Notes under the pieces: generated by a model | What the model saw: only the letters and a program-made list of their open reading frames with translations | What the model was told of the DNA's origin: nothing | Databases searched by the model: none | Shown here: positions 24,971-32,285 of the stretch, one piece after another | Layout of the letters: every line of letters begins with the position of its first letter | Position numbering within the stretch: position 1 is the stretch's first letter | Position numbers and translations under genes: made by a program | NCBI GenBank assembly: GCA_041650255.1 | Contig: JBAZLL010000002.1 | Location: 62,001-126,000, forward strand | Length of the DNA stretch: 64,000 bases | Direction of reading: 5' to 3' | From: 1-14-0-10-45-29 sp041650255 | GTDB taxonomy: Archaea > Micrarchaeota > Micrarchaeia > Anstonellales > Anstonellaceae

Positions 24971-25096
24971 CGGACCCGGTGAGATTTGAACTCACGACCT
25001 TTGTCTTGCTCCGTTTTTAATTAACTTTTTTCTATTTTCTAAAAAGAAAAAAGTCATTAGGAGGACACTGCTCTATCCAAGCTGAGCTACGGGCCC
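24971..25096 (-). tRNA. tRNA-Arg (CCT), with a 51-nt intron
   Basis: On the minus strand: acceptor GGGCCCG/CGGGTCC, D stem GCTC/GAGC, anticodon stem GTGTC/GACAA (one G-A mismatch at the base), T arm GTGAG-TTCAAAT-CTCAC, discriminator G. The spliced loop CTCCTAA gives anticodon CCT, decoding AGG. The intron (about 25007-25057) is at 37/38; CTCC pairs with GGAG between the 3-nt bulges TAA and CAA to form the splicing motif. The intron core is a 10-bp hairpin ACTTTTTTCT/AGAAAAAAGT (25024-25033 with 25045-25054). No CCA is encoded. Its promoter and first 17-18 nt are duplicated upstream. Confidence 0.93.
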
Positions 25097-25154
25097 GTGA
25101 TAATAATATTGCAAATAGGGTATTTATATTCAAAACGCTTTCTTTTTGGGGTTA
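25080..25154. repeat. 75-bp direct repeat, copy 1 (tRNA-Arg 5' end and promoter)
   Basis: This segment covers the first 17 nt of tRNA-Arg and its upstream promoter (a TATA-like TTTATATT on either strand). It recurs without mismatch 163 bp to the right. Confidence 0.9.
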
Positions 25155-25210
25155 CCCATATCCTCAACCGCCGCGCGGTTGGGGAGCTTGAAGCCGAAGG
25201 CTTCATGAGA

Positions 25211-25235
25211 CCTTTTTCTTTTGAAAAGAAAAAGG
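25211..25235. repeat. Oligopyrimidine hairpin element beside tRNA-Arg
   Basis: A perfect 11-bp inverted repeat, CCTTTTTCTTT (25211-25221) with AAAGAAAAAGG (25225-25235), and a three-base loop. The stem is identical to that at 19560-19590. On the minus strand it lies 9 bp after the truncated tRNA-Arg copy. The rest of the spacer holds two GC-rich hairpins (GAAGCC/GGCTTC and CAACCG/CGGTTG, 25165-25207). Confidence 0.85.
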
Positions 25236-25242
25236 GCTGGGG

Positions 25243-25317
25243 AGCTGAGCTACGGGCCCGTGATAATAATATTGCAAATAGGGTATTTATATTCAAAACG
25301 CTTTCTTTTTGGGGTTA
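25243..25317. repeat. 75-bp direct repeat, copy 2 (truncated tRNA-Arg with promoter)
   Basis: Exact duplicate of 25080-25154. On the minus strand it contains a complete promoter and the first 17-18 nt of tRNA-Arg (GGGCCCGTAGCTCAGCT), but the tRNA breaks off in the D-loop. It is best seen as a truncated tRNA copy with an intact promoter. Confidence 0.9.
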
Positions 25318-25379
25318 AGCTAATTGCAATTTTTGGCAATCAGTTCGCCTTTAAATATTAAGCTTCCTTCTATTTTTTT

Positions 25380-26798
25380 ATGGGCAGGGTTATTCAGGTC
25401 AAGCCGGCATTATTCCTATTGTTTTTCCTCTGCACATTTACTCTCTCTTTTGCATTTACCGTCGAACCAGTGGATTTGCTGGTTAATGTGTATGATGCAA
25501 ACGGGCATGTCGTTCCCGATGTTCACATAATCGCCGAATACACCCAATTTGCAAATAACAGCATCTATGTCAACAATCTAAGCGGAACAACTGATATTGG
25601 CGGGCAATGGGAAACAACAATCAAATTCGCAGAAAATCTCACCCCGACCGAGTACATTTCCCTCGAAGCGTATGCGCCTTATTGGTCATCCGGCATAATA
25701 CGCGCGAGAATACCCTCAAGCGGGCAAAGAAAAGTTTTTGCAAATTTTACAATTCCGTACGAATTTGAAACCTCCCGTGTGCAGGTTTTGGATTCGTCTT
25801 CAAAACCGCTAAAAGGGGCGAAAGTCCAGCTCATGAGCCCGATATTCATGGAGAAGGGAACCGGTTCAAACGGAATTGTTTTTCTAAGGTTTCCAAAAGG
25901 TCTTCCAATTAACGGATGGGTGGAATATTCCGGCTTAAAACAGGAGTTCAAATTTTCTTCTCAGGAAAATCAATCTTCTCTGCCTTTGGTGACTATTCGA
26001 GTTCCGTTCAAAAATCCAAAACCAACCGATAGTCAGGGTCGTTTTAATTGGACGGTGCAAATTTTTGATTCGAACATGAAGGCACTATCGTCGGTTCCAT
26101 TCACTGTATCACAAAAAGATTATTCCTCAAAATATATTTCCGACTCGTACGGTTTTATTTTTTTCAACGATATTCCATATGCCGAGTTAAACTTGTCTTG
26201 GTTGCTTTACGATTATCCATACACTAAATCATTTGACGTATCCGCAAACCCGCCCGAGCGCATAGTCTCCGAACAATTACTGCAAATTCACCCGCCATCT
26301 GTAATCGGTTTGGGCGAATCTTGCTATCGCATCGAAATAAATATCACCGACCCCCGTGTCGGGGTATTAAAACAGGTTATCGCCCGGGCTGAAGATAACA
26401 ACGAAACGCTTGCTCTCTCGCTTGACCAAAATCAGTCGTTCAACCAGACGCAAATTACATTTTATCGCATTTTCTGCGTGTCCGACGACACCAACTTTGA
26501 CATCGTGGCTTCAAGTCCCTACGAAAACGCATCTGTAAAAATCCGGCTTTTAAAAAGCAAATATGCCCCTCTTCCGCAAACAAGTGGTGTAGAAGAAGTG
26601 CCTGTTCCCCCCGAAGTTGTTGAAAGACTTGAAGAGGAGAAAAAGCTTGAGATGATAGTCATTCTCATCGAAATTCTTGTGCTTCTTGCAGTCGTATATC
26701 TTATACTGCGGTTTAACAAGTCCGCACTATATTTCTTCCAGTCGATAATACGCTATCTTTATTCCAATCTTCAATCCGTATTTAAGAAAAAGCATTAA
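25380..26798 (+). CDS. Membrane-anchored surface protein with Ig-like repeats
   Basis: A 472-residue exported protein. The signal segment ALFLLFFLCTFTLSFAF (residues 10-26) is followed by several beta-rich domains with recurring carboxypeptidase-regulatory/Ig-like phrases (LLVNVYDANGHVVPDVHI, VQVLDSSSKPLKGAKVQL, WTVQIFDSNMKALSSVPF). Near the C-terminus are a Glu/Lys stretch (VERLEEEKKLE), one transmembrane helix (MIVILIEILVLLAVVYLIL) and a basic cytosolic tail. Many N-glycosylation sequons occur. The start ATG 25380 is leaderless, with TTTAAATATTA about 25 nt upstream. It is a probable cell-surface or adhesion protein. Confidence 0.8.
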   Translation: MGRVIQVKPALFLLFFLCTFTLSFAFTVEPVDLLVNVYDANGHVVPDVHIIAEYTQFANNSIYVNNLSGTTDIGGQWETTIKFAENLTPTEYISLEAYAPYWSSGIIRARIPSSGQRKVFANFTIPYEFETSRVQVLDSSSKPLKGAKVQLMSPIFMEKGTGSNGIVFLRFPKGLPINGWVEYSGLKQEFKFSSQENQSSLPLVTIRVPFKNPKPTDSQGRFNWTVQIFDSNMKALSSVPFTVSQKDYSSKYISDSYGFIFFNDIPYAELNLSWLLYDYPYTKSFDVSANPPERIVSEQLLQIHPPSVIGLGESCYRIEINITDPRVGVLKQVIARAEDNNETLALSLDQNQSFNQTQITFYRIFCVSDDTNFDIVASSPYENASVKIRLLKSKYAPLPQTSGVEEVPVPPEVVERLEEEKKLEMIVILIEILVLLAVVYLILRFNKSALYFFQSIIRYLYSNLQSVFKKKH

Positions 26799-26865
26799 CT
26801 CGGCGTTCTCAAGCTGAAAAATCTGTAGAGATGGTATATACATTTATATATTTTCACCTGCGTAA

Positions 26866-26886
26866 GTGTAGATATGATATTAACAC
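26866..26886. promoter_or_regulatory. Dyad operator candidate on the heat-shock operon start
   Basis: A 21-bp imperfect palindrome of the form GTGT-N2-ATAT-N-ATAT-N2-ACAC (16 of 21 positions symmetric) centred on the ATG at 26874-26876. A TATA box (TTTATATA, about 26843-26850) lies 26 nt upstream, so the dyad covers the predicted transcription start. Bound protein there would block RNA polymerase recruitment, as known for the archaeal heat-shock repressor Phr. Confidence 0.55.
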
Positions 26887-27386
26887 TAGTGCGAGTACGG
26901 CGTATGCCTTCATTGGTGCTTGTTCCACAAGATAGGCAGGACGAAGTAGGGCAACTCTGCCATTCTCTGCAAATAGTTTCGCGCAGGGATTTGGATGGCA
27001 CAGTTACCACCGTTATACGTGCAATGCTGACTTCTGCATGTGATGAACCGGTGGGAAGCAGTGAGCTTGCTTCAAAATTAAGAATCAACCGAGTCACAGT
27101 TATTCATCATTTGCAGCGGCTTGAACGCGCGGGAATAGTGCAAAAGCGCGAACGAAAATACATGCTTGCGCCTCAAGGTTTTGGCGAGTTTGTAAAAAAA
27201 ATGCACGAAGAAACCGAGCAAATGTTTGAACAGGCGCAAATGCTTGCCCAAAAGATTGACGAAGAATATTTTCCTGCGATTAGTTCCGGGGAAAAAAACG
27301 ATACTTTTCAAAGATTAGATTCACAACCTCCAAATAAATCAAAAAAGAGGATTTCCAAAGTCGGCGAAAACAAGCGAAAAAGGTGA
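26874..27386 (+). CDS. Winged-helix regulator heading the grpE-dnaK-dnaJ operon
   Basis: A 170-residue protein with a winged helix-turn-helix at about 40-100: SSELASKLRINRVTVIHHLQ is helix-turn-helix and RAGIVQKRERKYMLA the wing. It is followed by a long helix (EFVKKMHEETEQMFEQAQML) likely to dimerise and a disordered basic tail. The class resembles ArsR/MarR-type archaeal regulators. It is transcribed from a leaderless promoter and followed after 5 bp by grpE, so it probably autoregulates the chaperone operon through the dyad on its start codon. An effector site is not visible. Confidence 0.8.
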   Translation: MILTLVRVRRMPSLVLVPQDRQDEVGQLCHSLQIVSRRDLDGTVTTVIRAMLTSACDEPVGSSELASKLRINRVTVIHHLQRLERAGIVQKRERKYMLAPQGFGEFVKKMHEETEQMFEQAQMLAQKIDEEYFPAISSGEKNDTFQRLDSQPPNKSKKRISKVGENKRKR

Positions 27387-27391
27387 GGCAA

Positions 27392-28039
27392 ATGGGCGAA
27401 AACACAAACGACGATACCGGCAAAAACAAATGCCGCGGGAATGAAAAATGCAAATGTAATTGTAATGAAAAAAACTGCAACTGTGAATGCACATGCAAAG
27501 ACAGTCAAGACAAAAATTGTAATTGTGGGAATGAAAAATGCGAAGAATACAAAAACGACCTCAAGCGATTGGCTGCGGAATTTGATAATTACAAAAAGAG
27601 GGTTGAAAAAGAAAAACAACAAACTCGCATGGATGCGCAGGCAAACGCACTCGCGCCATTTTTGGATATGAATGATGCATTTGAAACCGCTCTTTTGCAC
27701 ATAAACAAAAAAAATGCAACCGGCGCAGATGCAAACGGTGTAAAAGTTTATGAAGACGGAATAAAACTTTTGCACAAAAAACTGCATTCAACTTTGCAGT
27801 CTTTTGGGGTAAAAGAAATCGCCTGCAAAGGAATTGCAAATCATCTGTATCATGAGGTAATGCTTCAGGTTCCGGGGGAGCCTGCAGGTGAAATCGCGCA
27901 AATATTGCGCAAGGGATACACAATGGGAGATTATGTTCTTCGTCCGGCGCAAGTGAGCGTGTTTGCGGGAATATCAAAAGAGGAAAAATCCGCAGAAAAC
28001 AAAACAGAAAAGTCCGGCGGTCAAAATGAGGAAAAATAA
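27392..28039 (+). CDS. grpE: GrpE nucleotide-exchange factor with Cys-rich N-terminal domain
   Basis: Co-chaperone that releases ADP from DnaK. The GrpE core starts at about residue 53 (LKRLAAEFDNYKKRVEKE, coiled coil) and ends with EVMLQVPGEPAGEI and LRKGYTMGDYVLRPAQV, the four-helix/beta-cap signature. The first 50 residues are unlike any usual GrpE: eleven cysteines, at 14, 20, 22, 24, 29, 31, 33, 35, 43, 45 and 50, spaced mainly as CxC and separated by Asn, Lys and Glu, like a metallothionein. This could bind zinc or copper, or sense oxidation. AGGTGAGG precedes ATG 27392; the gene starts 5 bp after its regulator's stop. Confidence 0.9.
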   Translation: MGENTNDDTGKNKCRGNEKCKCNCNEKNCNCECTCKDSQDKNCNCGNEKCEEYKNDLKRLAAEFDNYKKRVEKEKQQTRMDAQANALAPFLDMNDAFETALLHINKKNATGADANGVKVYEDGIKLLHKKLHSTLQSFGVKEIACKGIANHLYHEVMLQVPGEPAGEIAQILRKGYTMGDYVLRPAQVSVFAGISKEEKSAENKTEKSGGQNEEK

Positions 28040-28113
28040 AATAATAAAATGAAAAAATAAAATATTGAAAAGAAAAAATAAATCGAAAAGTTATGTTTCT
28101 AGAGGTGTTATAT

Positions 28114-30003
28114 ATGACAAATGAAAAAATAATCGGAATAGATTTGGGCACAAGCAATTCGGCGGCAGCCGTATTGGAAGGTGGCAGACCTGTAATTATT
28201 CCTTCAGCTGAAGGCGCAAGCTTGTACGGAAAGGCATTTCCATCTTATGTTGCTTTTACAAAAGACGGGCAAAGGCTCGTCGGTGAGCCGGCAAGAAGGC
28301 AGGCAGTCTCAAATACGGATGGTACTGCTGCTGCATTCAAGCGCAAGATGGGTTCAAATTTCAAATTCAAATTGCAGGGCAAAGAATACAAGCCTCAGGA
28401 GCTTTCCGCAATGCTTTTGGCAAAAATAAAATCAGACGCAGAAAGTTTTCTTGGCGTGCCGATAAAAAAAGCGGTAATTACTGTTCCCGCATATTTTGAC
28501 GACAATCAGAGACAGGCAACAAAAGACGCCGGAGAAATCGCCGGTCTTGAAGTTGTAAGGCTTGTAAATGAGCCGACTGCCGCATCAATGGCATATGGGC
28601 TTGACAAAGCGAAAGAAGACCAGCGCATTTTGGTGTTTGATTTGGGCGGTGGCACACTTGACGTTACAATAATGGATTTCGGTGGCGGAGTGTTTGAGGT
28701 AAAATCAACTTCCGGAGACACCCAGCTTGGTGGCACGGATATGGACAACGCCATTGTTGATTATCTTGTAGGCGTGTTTCTTCACGAGAGCGGAATAAAT
28801 ATTCAAAGCGACAAGATGGCAATGCAGAGAGTGCGCGAGGCGGCCGAAAAAGCAAAAATTGAGCTGTCCACAACACTTGAGTCCGATATCAATTTGCCAT
28901 TTTTGTCCGCGAACAAGGAAGGTCCGAGGCATTTTACTCACAAATTAACGCGTGCAAAACTTGAGGAAATAATTGACCCGATTGTGCAACGCTGTTCACA
29001 GCCTGTGAAGAATGCGCTTGCGGATGCGAAAATGACTGCAAGCAATATTCACAAGGTTATTCTCGTCGGCGGTCCTACACGAATGCCAATCGTGCAAAAA
29101 TTTGTGGAAGGAATGCTCGGCAAAAAAGTTGAGCGCGGTGTGGACCCAATGGAGTGTGTTGCTCTTGGTGCAGCGGTACAGGCAGGAGTTCTTGCAGGCG
29201 AAGTAAAAGATGTTCTTTTGCTTGATGTAACTCCGCTTTCTTTAGGAATTGAAACACTGGGCGGGCTTTTCACAAAGCTTATTGAGCGAAATACAACTAT
29301 TCCGGTGAAAAAATCGCAAGTGTTCTCAACTGCGGCAGACAATCAATCTTCCGTAGAAATCCGTGTTCTTCAAGGCGAGCGGGCAATGGCTGGCGACAAT
29401 GTTGAGCTTGGGCGCTTCCAGCTTATCGGAATTCCGCCAGCATCGCGTGGAGTTCCTCAAATAGAAGTTGCATTTGACATAGATGCAAACGGAATTTTGC
29501 ATGTATCCGCAACCGATAAGGGAACCGGAAAAGAGCAAAAAATGCGCATAACCGCTCCAAACAAAATGGATAAAACCGAAATTGAGAATAAAATGCGAGA
29601 TGCCGAAAAGTATGCGGAAGAAGACAAAAAGAAGCGCGAGGAAGCAGAAACCCTAAACGAGGGAGAAATGACTCTTTACTCGACGGAGAAAACCCTTCAA
29701 GAGTTCGGCTCAAAAATTTCTTCGGAGCTAAAAGGTAAGATTGAGGAAAAACTCAAAGCGCTTAAAGATGCGTCTTCCAAAAAGGATGTATCAAAAGTAA
29801 AATCCGCACTTGATGAGCTCAAGCCTATTCTTTCTAAAATCGGGGAAGAAATATACAAGCAAGGCGGTGCATCGGGCGCTCAACCAAATTCCTCAACAGG
29901 CGGAGCCGATGGCTCCTCCTCTTCTGCAGGAAATGATTCCGGTGCGGGTGCAGGTTCGGGCTCAAACGATGAGCCGATAGATGCGAACTTCAAGAAAAAA
30001 TAA
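28114..30003 (+). CDS. dnaK: Hsp70 chaperone DnaK
   Basis: ATP-driven chaperone of 629 residues. N-terminal GIDLGTSNSAAAV, the actin-like phosphate-2 motif LVFDLGGGTLDVTIMDF, ILVGGPTRMP and the linker DVLLLDVTPLSLGIET are intact. The C-terminal lid ends in a Gly/Ser-rich tail with GGADGSSSSAGNDSG and finally EPIDANFKKK. AGAGGTG lies 7 nt before ATG 28114; an in-frame ATG at 28093 has no ribosome-binding site. The spacing in the operon is 74 bp to grpE and 57 bp to dnaJ. The DnaK system in archaea is usually considered to be of bacterial origin. Confidence 0.96.
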   Translation: MTNEKIIGIDLGTSNSAAAVLEGGRPVIIPSAEGASLYGKAFPSYVAFTKDGQRLVGEPARRQAVSNTDGTAAAFKRKMGSNFKFKLQGKEYKPQELSAMLLAKIKSDAESFLGVPIKKAVITVPAYFDDNQRQATKDAGEIAGLEVVRLVNEPTAASMAYGLDKAKEDQRILVFDLGGGTLDVTIMDFGGGVFEVKSTSGDTQLGGTDMDNAIVDYLVGVFLHESGINIQSDKMAMQRVREAAEKAKIELSTTLESDINLPFLSANKEGPRHFTHKLTRAKLEEIIDPIVQRCSQPVKNALADAKMTASNIHKVILVGGPTRMPIVQKFVEGMLGKKVERGVDPMECVALGAAVQAGVLAGEVKDVLLLDVTPLSLGIETLGGLFTKLIERNTTIPVKKSQVFSTAADNQSSVEIRVLQGERAMAGDNVELGRFQLIGIPPASRGVPQIEVAFDIDANGILHVSATDKGTGKEQKMRITAPNKMDKTEIENKMRDAEKYAEEDKKKREEAETLNEGEMTLYSTEKTLQEFGSKISSELKGKIEEKLKALKDASSKKDVSKVKSALDELKPILSKIGEEIYKQGGASGAQPNSSTGGADGSSSSAGNDSGAGAGSGSNDEPIDANFKKK

Positions 30004-30060
30004 AACGAAAAGCCAAAAGCAAAAATAATTTGAAAAACTCAAGGAACCGAGGTTAATTAA

Positions 30061-31185
30061 GTGCCAACCAAACGTGACTATTACGAAATATTGGGCGTTG
30101 CGCGAACCGCTCCAGTGGATGAAATAAAAAAAGCCTATCGAAAGCTTGCGCTTCAATTCCATCCGGACAAAAACAAGGATAGTGGAGCGGAAGACAAATT
30201 CAAGGAAATATCCGAAGCGTATGCCGCCCTCTCCGACCCGCAGAAAAGGGAAATATACGACAAATACGGGCACGCAGGATTTGACCAGCGTTTCTCGGAA
30301 GAAGACATTTTCCGCGGGGCAAACTTTGAGGATATTTTCCGCTCAATGGGAATGGAATATGGCGAGTCATCTTTTGGCGATTCAATCTTTGGGAATATAT
30401 TTGGCTCAATGTTCGGTGCAGGTGCAAGAAGCGGGCGCGGCTCAAATTTGGCTGTGGAAATAGAAATATCACTGCATGACGCATACACCGGAACCGAGAA
30501 AACAATAAAACTTCAAAGAAATGCAGAATGCGAAAAGTGTTCCGGCACCGGACTTGCCCCCGGCTCAAGAATGCAAAGATGCAGAACTTGCGGCGGGCAA
30601 GGACAAGTACAGCACGTGCAATCATTGGGCGGCTTCGGAAGATTTGCAACCGTCACAACCTGTCCAAAATGCAAAGGTGCGGGCGAATCTCCCGAAAAAG
30701 AATGTCCTTCATGCAACGGCGCACGCGCGCAAAGGCGGGAAGAAAAAATTGATGTGCAGGTGCCCGCCGGAGTAAGCACCGGCTCAAGGCTTCGGCTTTC
30801 AGGGCTCGGTGAATGGGGCCCGCAGGGATATGGCGATTTATTCGTTATTCTAAATGTTTCGCAAGACGAACGCTTTAAGCGCGAAGAAGATGATCTGTAC
30901 ACCGATGTAAAAATAAGTTTTGCAACTGCCGCTCTCGGCGGGAAAATTTCTGTTCAATCAATGTCTAATGTTAATGAAGTAGATGTTCCTGCGGGAACTC
31001 AATCACACACACTTTTGCGCCTTAAAGGAGAGGGTATGCCTCATGTGCACGGTTCGGGCAAAGGTGATTTATTTGTGCGCGTAATAATAGATGTACCAAA
31101 AAAACTCAGCGCCAAACAAAAAGAGCTTTTGCACGAGTTTGAGGGAAAGAGTGAAAAGACCGGCAAAGGATGGTTTGCACTCTAA
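30061..31185 (+). CDS. dnaJ: Chaperone protein DnaJ (Hsp40, type I)
   Basis: Delivers clients to DnaK and stimulates its ATPase. The J-domain is residues 5-70 with HPD in LQFHPDKNK. A G/F-rich linker follows (FGDSIFGNIFGSMFGAG), then four zinc-binding CxxCxGxG-like repeats (CEKCSGTG, CRTCGGQG, CPKCKGAG, CPSCNGAR) and the C-terminal peptide-binding domains. 374 residues is full length. The start is GTG 30061 with GAGG about 9-12 nt upstream. A methyltransferase gene follows after 21 bp. Confidence 0.95.
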   Translation: MPTKRDYYEILGVARTAPVDEIKKAYRKLALQFHPDKNKDSGAEDKFKEISEAYAALSDPQKREIYDKYGHAGFDQRFSEEDIFRGANFEDIFRSMGMEYGESSFGDSIFGNIFGSMFGAGARSGRGSNLAVEIEISLHDAYTGTEKTIKLQRNAECEKCSGTGLAPGSRMQRCRTCGGQGQVQHVQSLGGFGRFATVTTCPKCKGAGESPEKECPSCNGARAQRREEKIDVQVPAGVSTGSRLRLSGLGEWGPQGYGDLFVILNVSQDERFKREEDDLYTDVKISFATAALGGKISVQSMSNVNEVDVPAGTQSHTLLRLKGEGMPHVHGSGKGDLFVRVIIDVPKKLSAKQKELLHEFEGKSEKTGKGWFAL

Positions 31186-31206
31186 GTATATTTGCAGGGT
31201 AATCAA

Positions 31207-32211
31207 ATGAAATTAAAACCAATTGACGAATGGATGGAAGAGAAAAATACTGCATATTACAAATCTCCCTCCACGAAAATATATGATGACTTTTCCACTT
31301 ATGCGCAATCCGAAAAAGGAATGCTTGCGCGGGCAAATGCGCAAGCTTTTTGCAAATGGGCATCGGAAAATAAAAAAAACAAATACAATATATTGGAAAC
31401 CGGTGTCGGAAACGGGGCATTTGCCTATGCTTTTTTAGACGAGATAAGAAAAATTGACGGCAAAAGCAAGGAAAAAATTCTCAACAAAATCAATTACACT
31501 TTGGCGGATTTTTCGGCCCCGATGCTTGAAAAAGCAAAACTTCAGAATGCGGCGTTTAAAAAATTCTGCAATATCAATGCAGTTTTATTTGATGCGTCTC
31601 TTTCAGACGCATTAAAATCCGGAGAGATTTCAGAGGATACAAAAAAGCTTGGCACTTATGATTATATTCGATGCAACGAACTTTTCTCGGATTTGCCGGC
31701 TAAACTGTATGCAAATATTGATGGTGAAATATCACAAGTGCTTATGGATGACAAAATGCAGGCGGAGCTTGAGCCTCTTAGTTCCTCTTTGGATGATATT
31801 GAGGCAAAGATGATTCTCTCATTACCGGAAAATTATTTTATACCGATAAATCGCATCGCCGTAAATTCGTGTGCATTTTTCTCAAGTTTGCTCAATGAAA
31901 ATGCCTGTATGGATGTATTTGATTATGGATTTTATTTCAATTCGGATTTTGTCATCCCGCCAGATATGTGGAACATGTCAATCGTGCGCGAATACGGCGG
32001 GCAATGGACAATTGACTTGAATTTTATTTATCTGTCCTTAACCCTTTCCTCGCTTGGAAAAAATATCAAAATAGAGCGCCAGAAAGATTATGTGCAAAAT
32101 GTTATTGGCAAAAAACTTTCCATTAGTGACGATTCGGGATTGGACTATGAAGAGACGGACGGGGAATTTGAGGAAGACGACTCATTCTATCATATGCAAA
32201 TAAAAAATTAG
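31207..32211 (+). CDS. SAM-dependent methyltransferase (MidA/NDUFAF7-like)
   Basis: A 334-residue class I methyltransferase. ILETGVGNGAFAYAFLDEI is motif I, YTLADFSAPMLEKAK motif II, and a CNELFSDLPAKLY segment follows. The layout resembles MidA/NDUFAF7 proteins, which dimethylate an arginine in a respiratory complex subunit in eukaryotes; that activity cannot be assumed here. The C-terminus is acidic (YEETDGEFEEDDS). ATG 31207 is chosen over the upstream TTG because CAGGG lies 7-8 nt before it. It may be the last gene of the heat-shock operon. Confidence 0.7.
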   Translation: MKLKPIDEWMEEKNTAYYKSPSTKIYDDFSTYAQSEKGMLARANAQAFCKWASENKKNKYNILETGVGNGAFAYAFLDEIRKIDGKSKEKILNKINYTLADFSAPMLEKAKLQNAAFKKFCNINAVLFDASLSDALKSGEISEDTKKLGTYDYIRCNELFSDLPAKLYANIDGEISQVLMDDKMQAELEPLSSSLDDIEAKMILSLPENYFIPINRIAVNSCAFFSSLLNENACMDVFDYGFYFNSDFVIPPDMWNMSIVREYGGQWTIDLNFIYLSLTLSSLGKNIKIERQKDYVQNVIGKKLSISDDSGLDYEETDGEFEEDDSFYHMQIKN

Positions 32212-32285
32212 GGCTGAGAAATAAAAAATCCGAATTGGGAAATTCATACAATTTGGTTTATATTTCATCCCTTCATTCTCATTTT

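Noticed and set aside
25080..25317. attL/attR of an integrated plasmid or virus at tRNA-Arg
   Set aside because: The DNA between the repeats is under 100 bp and holds no integrase or any gene; at most it is the scar of a lost element.
25097..25318. Plus-strand frame of 73 codons between the tRNA-Arg repeats
   Set aside because: It is made of the two promoter repeats and the hairpin spacer; the duplicated DNA gives duplicated peptide ends and there is no translation signal.
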